Assembly (NCBI RefSeq): GCF_003363015.1
Contig: NZ_QRAP01000014.1
Coordinates: 30,862-94,861 of the forward strand
Direction: 5' to 3'
Source of the DNA: Enterobacillus tribolii
GTDB taxonomy: Bacteria > Pseudomonadota > Gammaproteobacteria > Enterobacterales > Enterobacteriaceae
Length of the DNA stretch: 64,000 nucleotides
Position 1 is the first letter of the stretch. Every line of letters begins with the position of its first letter. A model generated the notes under the pieces. That model ran no database searches, was not told the origin of the DNA, and was given only the letters and a program-made list of their open reading frames with translations. Below, piece by piece: positions 1 to 9,108 of the stretch. The translations under genes and the position numbers were made by a program.

Positions 1-1
1 G

Positions 2-310
2 TCCGTCACCGAGCGCACGCGTGAGATCGGCATCCGTATGGCCGTCGGCGCACGCACCAGCGACGTCATGCAGCAGTTCCTGATTGAAGCCGTGCTGGTT
101 TGCCTGGTCGGCGGCCTGCTGGGAATTATGTTCTCGCTGCTGGTGGGGCTGCTGGTTCAGCTGTTCCTGCCGGGCTGGAGCATCCGCTTCCCGCCCGGCG
201 CACTGATCAGCGCATTTGTTTGCTCTACGGCCATCGGCATCATCTTCGGCTGGCTGCCAGCCCGCAGTGCGGCGCGGCTTGACCCGGTTGAAGCCCTCGC
301 CAGGGAGTAA
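2..310 (+). CDS. macB: MacB macrolide export ATP-binding/permease, C-terminal fragment
   Basis: The window opens inside this gene; the frame is open from base 2 and ends at the TAA at 308-310. The roughly 102 visible residues are the last part of the MacB permease: the motif [13 protein letters not shown], two hydrophobic segments, and the ending [17 protein letters not shown], which matches enterobacterial MacB closely. In the family MacB is an inner-membrane ABC exporter working with MacA and TolC to expel macrolides and some peptides or siderophores. The ATPase domain and macA would lie to the left of the window. The perfect hairpin just downstream suggests the operon ends here. Confidence 0.92.
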   Translation, partial: SVTERTREIGIRMAVGARTSDVMQQFLIEAVLVCLVGGLLGIMFSLLVGLLVQLFLPGWSIRFPPGALISAFVCSTAIGIIFGWLPARSAARLDPVEALARE

Positions 311-322
311 GCCATATCATCC

Positions 323-352
323 CCCTGAGCCGGCTTTCCGTCGGCTCAGGGC
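323..352 (+). terminator. Hairpin after macB
   Basis: Perfect 10-bp stem CCCTGAGCCG (323-332) with CGGCTCAGGG (342-351), 9-nt loop, 13 bases after the macB stop. No strong T-run follows, so it may be a weak or Rho-assisted terminator. The remaining 353-565 is AT-rich and presumably holds the promoter of the next gene; no convincing promoter hexamers were picked out. Confidence 0.6.
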
Positions 353-565
353 ATATCAATAATCGTCAATATATTCATAATATCAATCAGTTAAACACTG
401 CCATCGTCTAAGAGTTATCATCTTTAACATTTCCTTTGATTGTGTAATGCTCAATTACATTCTTCCGGTAGGTCCCCGGGGAGGAATGCTATAAATTGAC
501 ACCGGAAACTTTGGCATCAGAGGTTTCAATGCCCGGGTAACAGGAACGTTAAGGGAAGGATAAGG

Positions 566-835
566 ATGTTCAACCACGCAGAGAAATGGGTACTACGCAT
601 TCTGGCGTTTATCGTCATGTTTCTTTCCGTTATCGCCAGCCGGGTATGGGTAAATCCCATCGACAATGCGGTAAGAAGCTTGCTGGCCGCCGGATATCTC
701 CCGACGGCCGATTATGAACAGGCATTTATGGCCATCGCCCTCATCGTCGTTTGCCTGAGCGGGCTGGCGCTGACGGCCGTTGCCGAAGTGGTGGTGCGCG
801 ACCTGTTTCAGTGCGTTATGGAGTTTTTTGTTTAG
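566..835 (+). CDS. Small inner-membrane protein of unknown function
   Basis: An 89-residue protein with an ATG preceded by the purine-rich GGAAGGATAAGG, a good ribosome site. Two hydrophobic segments are visible, about residues 9-27 (ILAFIVMFLSVIAS) and 54-74 (FMAIALIVVCLSGLALTAVA), separated by a polar loop, so it is probably a two-span inner-membrane protein. I do not recognise the family. It stands alone between macB and the convergent cupin gene, whose stop codon lies 6 bases away, with no obvious terminator between them. No function is inferred. Confidence 0.65.
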   Translation: MFNHAEKWVLRILAFIVMFLSVIASRVWVNPIDNAVRSLLAAGYLPTADYEQAFMAIALIVVCLSGLALTAVAEVVVRDLFQCVMEFFV

Positions 836-841
836 CCTGCG

Positions 842-1312
842 TCAGTTCTCACCGCCTTTACGGTACTGCGCGTCACTGACTTTCTCCATCCACTCCACCA
901 CGCTGCCTTCCAGCGCTTCAGCTATCGCAATATGGCTCATCGCCGTATCCGGCGTAGCGCCGTGCCAGTGTTTAACGCCTTCAGGGATCCACACAATATC
1001 CCCCTGATTCATCTCTTTGATCTCTCCGCCCCACTCCTGGATCCAACCGCGCCCCTGCGTGACGATCAGCGTCTGGCCCAGCGGATGCGTATGCCATGCG
1101 GTGCGTGCGCCAGGCTCAAACGTCACCGTCGCCCCCCCGGTGCGGGCCGGAGCCGCGGCCTGAAACGGCGCGTCGATGCGTACTCTCCCAGTGAAGTAGC
1201 TTTCCGGGCCGGGTTGAGAAGGTTGTGAACCACTGTACTGAATTTTCATTTTTTCCTCCGCCTGAGCAAAAGCGCTGACCGGCGTTAACACGGTAGCCGC
1301 CAATAGTTTCAT
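842..1312 (-). CDS. Cupin-domain protein, (R)-hydroxynitrile-lyase-like
   Basis: A single small cupin with the typical metal site: HTHPLGQT followed by a more C-terminal WHG histidine in GVKHWHG. The segment from [10 protein letters not shown] to VTDEQY-like VSDAQY resembles the manganese cupin hydroxynitrile lyases of Acidobacteria, although related enterobacterial proteins have no proven activity. Two starts are possible. The one used here (1312) gives 156 residues with a good signal peptide (hydrophobic run, then AFA-Q cleavage) but no Shine-Dalgarno. An internal ATG at 1249 has an excellent GGAGG five bases upstream and would give a 135-residue cytoplasmic enzyme. The longer open frame to 1402 has no support. 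Confidence 0.8.
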   Translation of the reverse strand: MKLLAATVLTPVSAFAQAEEKMKIQYSGSQPSQPGPESYFTGRVRIDAPFQAAAPARTGGATVTFEPGARTAWHTHPLGQTLIVTQGRGWIQEWGGEIKEMNQGDIVWIPEGVKHWHGATPDTAMSHIAIAEALEGSVVEWMEKVSDAQYRKGGEN

Positions 1313-1971
1313 TATTATACGTCTTCGCGGGAATCCCGTTCCGCCGCCGATGAGGATAAGGAGGCGCAAACTCACTTCCCGGCAAAGAAATTCGCACATC
1401 ATTCAGCGAAGGAAATCACATTTGGCAAAAATCATTTTACGGATATTTTTTAAACCGTGCGCTGCTTCATATTTTTAACCTTAAGGAAATACATTGTTTT
1501 CCTTATTTATCATCCATACCTTGTCCCATTAAATTTTTGCTGACAGCGACAATTAATTTACCAATATGGATATTTTGTATAATTCAACCCTAAAAATGCG
1601 CTAATACAGAATCTTTATCTCCGGATTTATCAATATAGTAATTACTTAATCTCATTTATCGTGTATATTTTGACCTGACTCTCAAAATGATTCACCAAGA
1701 AAAAACCCCGAAAAATAAGAAAGCTCCCTTTCATTTCTTTCAAAAAGCTTTCGTGCTTTATTTGTCACCATGCGAATAGATAATTACGACATAAGCAATT
1801 CAAAATATCACACATACGATATTTAATATCGCGCAACAGGGTATTTACCCCTCTGAGGGTTTAATATTGTTATCACTCGTAATGCATTGTATAATCGCGA
1901 AAATTCCTTAATTCCGGCTCAATTTCCTACTGAGCCCGTGCGGTAGCTATGCCTAAAGAAAAGGATATTCA
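1313..1971 (+). promoter_or_regulatory. AT-rich region upstream of the T6SS cluster
   Basis: About 660 bases with no convincing gene, clearly more AT-rich than the flanking genes. This is typical of H-NS-bound control regions in front of secretion clusters (inference). It contains an 8-bp hairpin TAAGGAAA/TTTCCTTA (1482-1505) followed by TTTAT, and a 15-bp palindrome at 1817-1831. The main promoter of vgrG and possibly of the whole cluster should lie here; exact -10/-35 elements were not assigned. Confidence 0.55.
1817..1831. promoter_or_regulatory. Palindrome CGATATT-T-AATATCG upstream of vgrG
   Basis: Two perfect 7-bp arms around a single T, 141 bases before the vgrG start in the AT-rich control region. 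The shape fits a dimeric regulator site. It shares the GATAT core with the palindrome in front of hcp (21201-21217), but this may only reflect local AT content. No regulator is assigned. Confidence 0.3.
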
Positions 1972-4335
1972 ATGAACAGAGCCATTATTGCACATACTCC
2001 GGCAGACAGCGGCGAGCTACTATTTAAGTCATTAACCGGGCAGGAAGGATTATCTGAAGCATTTGAATTTGAGGTTGAGCTTTTAAATAAGAGCAATAAC
2101 CTGAATTTAAGAAATTTATTAGGGAAATCCCTGACTGTCGAATTACGCGGAAAACCGCTGACACCACGATTCCTTAATGGTTATATCACCCGCATGACCC
2201 TCACCGGGCGCGAAACCAGCGGCGAACGGTACTATATTTACCGTGCCACAGTTCGTCCGGGATTATGGTATCTGACGCAAAACAGGGATTTCCGCATTTG
2301 GCAGGAAAAATCCGTCCCCGATATCATTGCCAGCGTCCTATCCAGCTATCAAATTAAATTTGAAAACAAACTGACCTGGGACTACCGCCAGTGGGGATAC
2401 TGCGTGCAGTATCAGGAAAGCGACTTCGACTTTATCAGCCGCCTGATGGAGCACGAAGGCATCTATTACTACTTCATCCATGAACGCGACAGCCATACGC
2501 TGGTGCTGGCAGATGCGCCTCAGGCGCATGAAGCGCTGCCGGGTTATGGTTTTATTCCCTACCAGCCGGTCGACAGCGGTCAGCACAAAAACACCGAAAG
2601 CGTTCACAGCTGGAGCGTCTCCGATATTATCACTCCCAGCCTGTACAGCCTGGATGATTACGACTTCCGTAAACCCCGCGCCCGTCTGCTGGAAACCCGC
2701 CAAAATCCCAACTCTTTCGCCGTAGACAAAGCCGAAGTCTTCGACTGGCCGGGCCGCTTTACCGACCGCGAACACGGCCAGTTTTACGTGCGCGTGCGCC
2801 AGGAAGAGTTTGAGGCCCGCCATGAGCAGATGAGCGGCGAAGGCTCCTCATTAGGATTCGCGCCTGGTCACACCTTCGTGCTGACTCAGGCGCCGCGTAT
2901 GGAAGACAACCGCGAATACCTGACGACGCACGTTAAGTATTTTCTGACGGAAAACGCCTATTCCAGCAGCGCTCAGAGCATGGCGGAGCACATTCTTGAG
3001 TTTTCAGTGATCCCGAACAGCGTCAGCTGGCGTCCGCCGCGCGTGACGCAGTGGCCGAAAACCCACGGTCCGCAAACCGCCGAAGTGGTCGGCCCGGAAG
3101 GGCAACCTATCTGGACGGACAAATACGGCCGGGTAAAACTGAAATTCCGCTGGGATCGCCACAGCACCGGCGACGACACCAGCTCCTGCTGGGTGCGTGT
3201 TTCCAGCGCCTGGGCGGGCTGGAAATACGGCGGCGTGCAGATTCCCCGCGTCGGGGAAGAAGTGGTGGTGGACTTTATCAACGGCGACCCGGACCGCCCG
3301 ATGATCACCGGCCGCGTTTACAACGAAAACAACATGCCCCCATGGGATCTGCCTAACGATGCCACTAAGATGGGCTTTATGTCGCGCAGCACCAACGGCA
3401 GCCCGGATAATGCCAGCTACCTGTTCTTTGAAGATTCTCCCGGCAATGAGTCGTTTGATATGCATGCCGAGAAGGATATGAATGTTTCGGTGGAAGGGGA
3501 TCAGTTTGTTACGATTGATGGGACCAGGACGACGGTTATTGGGGGAAAACAGGATGACTCCATCACTGATGCGGCGACATTTCACTTCAAATCCTCGCGT
3601 ACGACCACCACAGATGGGTTAGAAACCGTTAATTTTAACAATCATCTGGACATGACTGTCAACAATGGTCGAAAGATGGTTATTACGGGTGGCGACGAGA
3701 TTGAGATCACAGGCGATCAGACATTCACACTGAAAGGTGCCCAAACACAAACCATTGACGACACACAGCACGTCACCATCAAAAATAACCAGATGCTTGA
3801 TATCACCGATGGCAGCCAGACGAATCATATCAAGTCAGGCCAAATCACTACCATTATGTCAGGCGGACAAGAAACCACCGTGACCGCCGGTGGACAGACC
3901 ACGCTCATTGAAGCGGGTGGCCAGACCCTCACGGTCAACGCCGGCGGGCAAACCTCGACAATAACCGGCGATGTGCTGGAGACATATAACAATGATCAGA
4001 CAACGGAAATCACCGGCACGCTCAACATCCATGCCGCTGATGTAAGCATCACCAGTGATACCGGCGTTTCAATCTCCAGCCCGTCATGGACAGACAACTG
4101 TAAGGCACTCAGGTGGAGTGCAACAGGATTTAATCTTTCTTTCAATGGCATGAGTCTGGGCATTAATGGCCTGAATGTGCGGCATACCACAGCAGATATT
4201 TCGCACTCCCCTATTTCCATTAATAAGACTAATGTTAAAATCAGCAACACGCCGATGAATTACACGCAAACGGCAGCGTTGCTTACCAATGGCGCGTTGC
4301 GTTACAGCAGCATGGCACTGGCCATTTTTGTGTAG
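1972..4335 (+). CDS. vgrG: T6SS spike protein VgrG (TssI)
   Basis: 787 residues, start supported by AAGGA 8 bases upstream. Residues about 1-380 are the phage gp27-like part, followed by the gp5-like OB fold around residues 385-450 (KYGRVKLKFRWD, SSAWAGWKYGGVQIPRVG, EVVVDFINGDPDRP). From about 500 onward lies a beta-helix needle with many short Q/T/G repeats (TVTAGGQTTLIEAGGQ). The chain ends at about 787 without an added enzymatic domain, so this looks like a structural VgrG rather than an evolved one. It forms the trimer that caps the Hcp tube and carries a PAAR tip. As first gene of the cluster it is followed within 6 bases by a small membrane protein and then by the spike-loading module. 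Base composition becomes more AT-rich in the needle part, suggesting module exchange. Confidence 0.97.
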   Translation: MNRAIIAHTPADSGELLFKSLTGQEGLSEAFEFEVELLNKSNNLNLRNLLGKSLTVELRGKPLTPRFLNGYITRMTLTGRETSGERYYIYRATVRPGLWYLTQNRDFRIWQEKSVPDIIASVLSSYQIKFENKLTWDYRQWGYCVQYQESDFDFISRLMEHEGIYYYFIHERDSHTLVLADAPQAHEALPGYGFIPYQPVDSGQHKNTESVHSWSVSDIITPSLYSLDDYDFRKPRARLLETRQNPNSFAVDKAEVFDWPGRFTDREHGQFYVRVRQEEFEARHEQMSGEGSSLGFAPGHTFVLTQAPRMEDNREYLTTHVKYFLTENAYSSSAQSMAEHILEFSVIPNSVSWRPPRVTQWPKTHGPQTAEVVGPEGQPIWTDKYGRVKLKFRWDRHSTGDDTSSCWVRVSSAWAGWKYGGVQIPRVGEEVVVDFINGDPDRPMITGRVYNENNMPPWDLPNDATKMGFMSRSTNGSPDNASYLFFEDSPGNESFDMHAEKDMNVSVEGDQFVTIDGTRTTVIGGKQDDSITDAATFHFKSSRTTTTDGLETVNFNNHLDMTVNNGRKMVITGGDEIEITGDQTFTLKGAQTQTIDDTQHVTIKNNQMLDITDGSQTNHIKSGQITTIMSGGQETTVTAGGQTTLIEAGGQTLTVNAGGQTSTITGDVLETYNNDQTTEITGTLNIHAADVSITSDTGVSISSPSWTDNCKALRWSATGFNLSFNGMSLGINGLNVRHTTADISHSPISINKTNVKISNTPMNYTQTAALLTNGALRYSSMALAIFV

Positions 4336-4341
4336 GGAAAT

Positions 4342-4731
4342 ATGGCAAAGATTAAATCCATTATCACAGTTATCGGTTTTATTATCGCCGCTCCGTTTCT
4401 CGGCCTGGTAGGCTTTTTCAAATTTATCACTGTCGACCTGTGGCGGATTATCAGCCAGTTTCTCAGCCCGATGAAACTGACGAAAGACGGCATTTCAACC
4501 TCCGGACAAATCGTCAGCGTAAAGCAGAGCGATCTGTGGTACGGCAACCAACCGGTTCTGGAAATAGAAGTTAAGCATATTACCAAAGATGGACGCAGCC
4601 ATGCTGCGATGATAAAAGAGGCTGTCAGCCTGACGGAGCTGGCCCGTTTTCAACCTGGGCAATATATAGATATAAAATATGACCCAAAAAATCCGCGCCG
4701 GGCTGCAATTAATAACAATCCTCTTTATTAG
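4342..4731 (+). CDS. DUF3592-like membrane protein downstream of vgrG
   Basis: 129 residues beginning 6 bases after the vgrG stop. A hydrophobic N-terminus (about residues 6-32) is followed by a soluble, beta-rich part ending GQYIDIKYDPKNPRRAAI. The ending V/IKYDPKNP..A is typical of DUF3592-like proteins, whose role is unknown. Its tight linkage to vgrG suggests it travels with it; immunity genes often sit in this place, but no toxin gene is adjacent, so immunity is only a possibility. Lower GC than the core tss genes supports separate acquisition together with the end of vgrG. The 146 bases between this gene and the next carry no clear signal. Confidence 0.7.
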   Translation: MAKIKSIITVIGFIIAAPFLGLVGFFKFITVDLWRIISQFLSPMKLTKDGISTSGQIVSVKQSDLWYGNQPVLEIEVKHITKDGRSHAAMIKEAVSLTELARFQPGQYIDIKYDPKNPRRAAINNNPLY

Positions 4732-4877
4732 TGCGGAGCAATACTGACATGCCTTTTCTATTACGCTGAAAACGAAATAGAAAGAATGCCGACATAAAGT
4801 CTTTCACGCTCTCCAGTGTATCGGCAAATAACCGCGTATCATGATAGCTTCGGCATTAAAATTTTGCAGGATGCATA

Positions 4878-7412
4878 ATGAAAGTAGTAAAGCCGCTTCG
4901 ACTCAGCATATTAAACCGCCCCTATCGCTGGCAGGGGAAAAACCATCTGGGCATTTCCGTTCTGGCGTTGACAGATATGGGAGATACCCCGTGCCTGCGT
5001 CCTGAACCAGAATTGTGGCAATTGGTTGAAAATGAGTTAAAACTTAGTGGTGGAATTCTTGACCTTGCAATTCCGAAAGTTTGTCCGGAGTTTTTGGCGA
5101 CGGGCTATGCCTATACTAATCACCAGCAGGAAAAAAATGCTTGTGCAGTAAAAATACAATTAGCACAGCGGGAAAAAACGCTATTAATCTTCGGCGACAG
5201 ATATTGGGTAAATAATACCCCCAGTACACCCTTACCTTTTGAACAAATGCGTCTGGACGGCAGCCGTGCCTATGGCGGTCCTGAGTTTGCCGATAATCAG
5301 TATGGCATCGGTGCCGGCACAGAAATGATAGGGGGAATGAAAGTACATCGCCTGCCGAATATCGAATCGCTGCACCAGCGAATTACCAGTATACGGCAAA
5401 CGCCCGAACCTGCCGGCTTCGGACCTACAGACTTAATGGCACCGTCACGTTTCAGCCGTATCGGCAAGCAATACGATGCCCTCTGGCTTCAGAATGAATT
5501 TCCCGGATTTGCCCGCGATATTGATTGGCGGTTGTTTAACGCCGCCGCCCGCGATCAATGGTGGGAAGACTGTGATGCCCTTCCCTCAGGCGCTGAATGG
5601 CGCATCTGGAATATGCATCCGCAACATCCGCTGCAAGAAGGTAAATTGCCTCCCTGGCGTGCGCGCTGCTTCATTAACCGCCTGCGCGCCGACCAGACGA
5701 TTTCTGAAGAAGTCATTTTGCGCGCCACAACGGTGTGGTTTTTCCCTCACCGGGAACAGATGATTTTAATCTGGCATGGCAGCGTCCCTATTAACGAAGA
5801 TGATGCCGCCGACGTCTTACACCTGATGCCCGCACTTGAAATCGCCAACGCTCCGCGTCCGATCGCACATTATCGCGAGGTGTTGCAAAAGAGGCTGGAT
5901 AAAGAAAAAGGCGCCCTGCTCGCTTTTCGCGAGAAAGATCTGCTGCCGGAGCAGATTATCGGCCCCTGGCTGGACACGGATATTCCGCAAAATGAAAGCC
6001 CATCGCATGACAACATGCAGGCACGCATCCGGCGCCTGCGTGAAACACATCGGGATCACGGGGCAGAATGGGCACAAGACATACATGACAAACTTGCGGC
6101 TTTCGATGTAACAACACCGCCTGCGCTTGAAGATCTCTCCGAATTCATAGAGAAAATGGAATTGTCAGCGCAAAAAATGCAGGCCGAACTGAATGATCGC
6201 ATGCTCGCACAGGATGACGTTCCTGAGCATAATCCCGACGATCTACCCAGGGGGCCAGAAAGTATGCACCACATGCTGGAATCTCTGCATAACGGCGATC
6301 ATGAGCTATCGGATAAGAAACTCACGCAGACCGAGCAGGCATTGCATCAAATGTATCTGATGTCGGTACAGGCACAGCAACCGGCTCTCCGTATGACGGG
6401 AGATCTGGCGCTCATTATCCGTCAGCACGCGCAGGCGACGATGGCTCGGGGAGGAGATTTCAGCGGGTTGGATTTGACTGGCGCCGATCTTTCCGGGATG
6501 GATTTACGCGGAGCAGACTTCTCCCACGCGTTGCTGGAAAGTGCGAATCTCAACAACAGTCAGCTTGATAACGCGAACTTTAGTGCAGCAATGCTGGGCA
6601 GGGCCGATATTACCGGCGCCTCCTTACGTAACGCCATTCTGGATCATGCCTGCCTCACATTGGCACAGTGCCGTGACAGCGATTTCAGCGGAGCCAGCCT
6701 GAATGACGTTCAATTACAGCAAACTCTGCTGGAAAACTGTGTCTTTGACGAAAGCCGCTGGCGGGAAATCATGTTTTATCAAACCCGCTTGTCACATTGC
6801 CGCTTTCATCATGCCAGCATCGATAACGTCTTATTTTATGAACTGGCAGGTTCCGCCCTCGATTTTTCCTCCGCCCGCCTCGCCAAAGTGGCTTTTATCC
6901 AGTGCGTTTTGGAGAACGCCAGTTTTGAACACGCCAGATTGGAAGATTGCTCCTGGGTTGGTACCCGCGCCGAAAAAGCGCACTTCGCACGGTCTGAACT
7001 GAAAACATGCTCATTCGCTTGTGAAACAACGCTGGCAAAAGCTAATTTCAGCCATGCCACACTCACGCAGTGTAATCTGCGTCAGATGGTACTGACAGAT
7101 TCTTCTTTTGAAATGGCCAAACTGGACAACAGCGACCTGAGCGAAGCGAACTGCCTGAATGCGAATATGCACAGGATAAATGCCGCCGGCAGCCTGTTCA
7201 TTCGCACTGATTTCCGGACAGCCAATCTCAGCGACGGAAATTTTATCGGCGCACTGATGCAAAAGTGCTGCTTTAGTGGCACCGATCTGCGTCACGCCAA
7301 TCTTTTTCGCGCAGATCTTTCACAATCGATCATCGACGCGACGACCCGACTGGACAGCGCCTATACCAAACGAACAAAAACCCTGCCCAAGCGTAGCCAG
7401 GTGTTGATATGA
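4878..7412 (+). CDS. DUF2169 T6SS adaptor fused to pentapeptide repeats
   Basis: 844 residues. The N-terminal half (about residues 15-320; GSRAYGGPEFADNQYGIG, FPGFARDIDWRLFNAA, AEWRIWNMHP) is a DUF2169 domain, a family known to act as chaperone/adaptor for loading PAAR-like cargo on VgrG. A charged helical linker follows (about 330-520). Residues about 527-825 are pentapeptide repeats of the A(D/N)LxX type (DLTGADLSGMDLRGADF), which fold as a right-handed beta-helix. The start ATG follows GCAGGATGCATA. The gene ends in a 4-base overlap with the next pentapeptide gene, so they are translationally coupled. The adaptor role is family knowledge; the purpose of the fused repeat is unknown. Confidence 0.88.
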   Translation: MKVVKPLRLSILNRPYRWQGKNHLGISVLALTDMGDTPCLRPEPELWQLVENELKLSGGILDLAIPKVCPEFLATGYAYTNHQQEKNACAVKIQLAQREKTLLIFGDRYWVNNTPSTPLPFEQMRLDGSRAYGGPEFADNQYGIGAGTEMIGGMKVHRLPNIESLHQRITSIRQTPEPAGFGPTDLMAPSRFSRIGKQYDALWLQNEFPGFARDIDWRLFNAAARDQWWEDCDALPSGAEWRIWNMHPQHPLQEGKLPPWRARCFINRLRADQTISEEVILRATTVWFFPHREQMILIWHGSVPINEDDAADVLHLMPALEIANAPRPIAHYREVLQKRLDKEKGALLAFREKDLLPEQIIGPWLDTDIPQNESPSHDNMQARIRRLRETHRDHGAEWAQDIHDKLAAFDVTTPPALEDLSEFIEKMELSAQKMQAELNDRMLAQDDVPEHNPDDLPRGPESMHHMLESLHNGDHELSDKKLTQTEQALHQMYLMSVQAQQPALRMTGDLALIIRQHAQATMARGGDFSGLDLTGADLSGMDLRGADFSHALLESANLNNSQLDNANFSAAMLGRADITGASLRNAILDHACLTLAQCRDSDFSGASLNDVQLQQTLLENCVFDESRWREIMFYQTRLSHCRFHHASIDNVLFYELAGSALDFSSARLAKVAFIQCVLENASFEHARLEDCSWVGTRAEKAHFARSELKTCSFACETTLAKANFSHATLTQCNLRQMVLTDSSFEMAKLDNSDLSEANCLNANMHRINAAGSLFIRTDFRTANLSDGNFIGALMQKCCFSGTDLRHANLFRADLSQSIIDATTRLDSAYTKRTKTLPKRSQVLI

Positions 7413-8479
7413 ACATATTAGCTCCCGATGAATTAGTGAAGCAGGTTAAGCAAGGAGAAACGCCTCAGGGCTTCTCCGTTGCCGGTCAGTCATTACGGGG
7501 AAAAGATCTCTCCGGCGGTATTTTCACTGACGCAGATTTTCGGGGTACGGACTTCAGCGGCGCAAACCTGCGTGAAACCGTCTTCAATGAATGCAGGCTG
7601 AACACAGCCGATTTCCGCGGTGCGATGTTGGCAGAAACCGTATTCAATCAGTGTGAAATGGAGAGAACCTGTTTCGCGGATACGACATTAGCAGATTGTG
7701 TTTTTAATCAAAGCCAGCTAGGTGAAGCCATATTTTCCCATAGTTGTCACGACAAAACGCAGTTTATGCAGTGCGATATGCACGGTGTGGATTTCAGTCA
7801 CGCCACACTGGATCGCGGAGTTTTCTTTCTTAGCGCGATAGAGAACGCCCGGTTTAACGATGCAGGTAGCTTGTTGACCACCTTTTTTCGTCTTGATTTA
7901 CGTACCACTAACCTTACCGGAGCCAGTTTCGAACGTGTTGCCTTCTTTGAGTGCGACCAACGGGGCAAAAGCTTCCGAGCTCAACAAATGTCCGGCTGCC
8001 AGTTCACTGATAATTTGCTTGATAACACCGATTTTCGTCAGGCGGCGCTGATTCAGTGCGTTTTTAAGAGCGCTTCGCTCCGACAGGCGCTTTTTGATGG
8101 TGCCGATGCATCGCAGGCGTTGTTTATCGACGCAGACCTGACACAAACGCGGTGCCGGCAAAGCCGCTTTGATAACGCGATCTTTGTGGGAGCCAATCTG
8201 GAACAGGCTGATTTCTCGCAAAGCCGGCTGTATCAGGCAGTATTAAAACAGGCACGTGCCAACGGCGCCCAATTCTGTGACAGCGATCTGACATACGCCG
8301 ACTTCTCCTACGCCGACGTCAGCAACACCGATTTCCGCCGGGCGCGCTTTATGCGCACCCTCTTCCACCGCAGTCATCAGCCGGGCGCACGTTTTTCCGA
8401 CCGCCAGGGCATTATTGAGAATGATCCGGAGCTGTTGGCCGCGGAAACCTGGAGTGCGCAGCGCAATAGTCGTATTTGA
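7409..8479 (+). CDS. Pentapeptide-repeat protein of the T6SS spike module
   Basis: 356 residues made almost wholly of pentapeptide repeats (DLSGGIFTDADFRGTDFSG, ANLEQADFSQSRLYQAV) after a short N-terminal helix of about 25 residues. It begins in an ATGA overlap with the DUF2169 gene. The repeats predict a long four-sided beta-helix with no catalytic motif. Its place between the DUF2169 adaptor and the DUF3540/DUF4150 genes is a recurrent arrangement in proteobacterial T6SS clusters, where it probably helps hold or dock the spike tip. Function beyond that is not known. Confidence 0.88.
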   Translation: MNILAPDELVKQVKQGETPQGFSVAGQSLRGKDLSGGIFTDADFRGTDFSGANLRETVFNECRLNTADFRGAMLAETVFNQCEMERTCFADTTLADCVFNQSQLGEAIFSHSCHDKTQFMQCDMHGVDFSHATLDRGVFFLSAIENARFNDAGSLLTTFFRLDLRTTNLTGASFERVAFFECDQRGKSFRAQQMSGCQFTDNLLDNTDFRQAALIQCVFKSASLRQALFDGADASQALFIDADLTQTRCRQSRFDNAIFVGANLEQADFSQSRLYQAVLKQARANGAQFCDSDLTYADFSYADVSNTDFRRARFMRTLFHRSHQPGARFSDRQGIIENDPELLAAETWSAQRNSRI

Positions 8480-8495
8480 CAAGGAATATCTGAAC

Positions 8496-9104
8496 ATGAG
8501 TAACGCCATCCCTTCCTTTGCTCTACCCGTTTCGCCGCCGCAGCAAGCCGCCGGTCAGGTCGTCAATCTGTTCGGCGACGGAAGTATGATTGTGGAATGC
8601 GACGGCCGCGGCTGGCACTGCCAGCGCGCAGCCAGTTGCCTGATGACGCCGGAGTGCGGCGATCGGGTGCTGATTGCCTCTGCCGGCGAACAGCTCTGGC
8701 TGCTGGCCGTACTGGAGCGTGCCGAAAGTCATCAGCCAGCAACACTCAGCGTCGAAGGCGACCTCAGAATCGCACCGACCGGCGATCTCAGCCTGAGCAG
8801 CGGAAAGCTGAACGTCACCGCCGAAAGCGGCGACTGTCATATCGACGCTATGAACTACAGCGGTAAGTCGCTCACCGCCTGGCTCAGCCTGACGCGCATC
8901 GTCGGCGGGCAGTTCGAGTCCGTCTGGCAGACCGTCACGCAGCTCAGCAACCGCCTGCTGCGCCGCACTCAGACAATTGAGCAGGTCCGCGCCGGCCAAC
9001 TCGACATGCAGGCCGAAGACTACCTGCGCGCCCACGCGCAAAACACGTTCATCACCGCCAAGGGCATCACCAAGGTCGATTCAGAACAAATTCATATGGG
9101 GTAA
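8496..9104 (+). CDS. DUF3540 protein, T6SS spike accessory
   Basis: 202 residues starting at the ATG at 8496, chosen because AAGGA lies 11 bases upstream and the protein begins cleanly (MSNAIPSFALP); the longer open frame runs back into the preceding gene. The sequence (GDGSMIVECDGRGWHCQRA, GDRVLIASAGEQLWLLAVLER, then a long helix and a C-terminal AEDYLRAHAQNTFITAKG) matches the DUF3540 family, which in T6SS clusters accompanies DUF2169 and DUF4150 genes. It is probably a small OB/beta protein of the spike assembly. No enzyme motif is visible, and exact role is unproven. Confidence 0.82.
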   Translation: MSNAIPSFALPVSPPQQAAGQVVNLFGDGSMIVECDGRGWHCQRAASCLMTPECGDRVLIASAGEQLWLLAVLERAESHQPATLSVEGDLRIAPTGDLSLSSGKLNVTAESGDCHIDAMNYSGKSLTAWLSLTRIVGGQFESVWQTVTQLSNRLLRRTQTIEQVRAGQLDMQAEDYLRAHAQNTFITAKGITKVDSEQIHMG

Positions 9105-9108
9105 CAGG

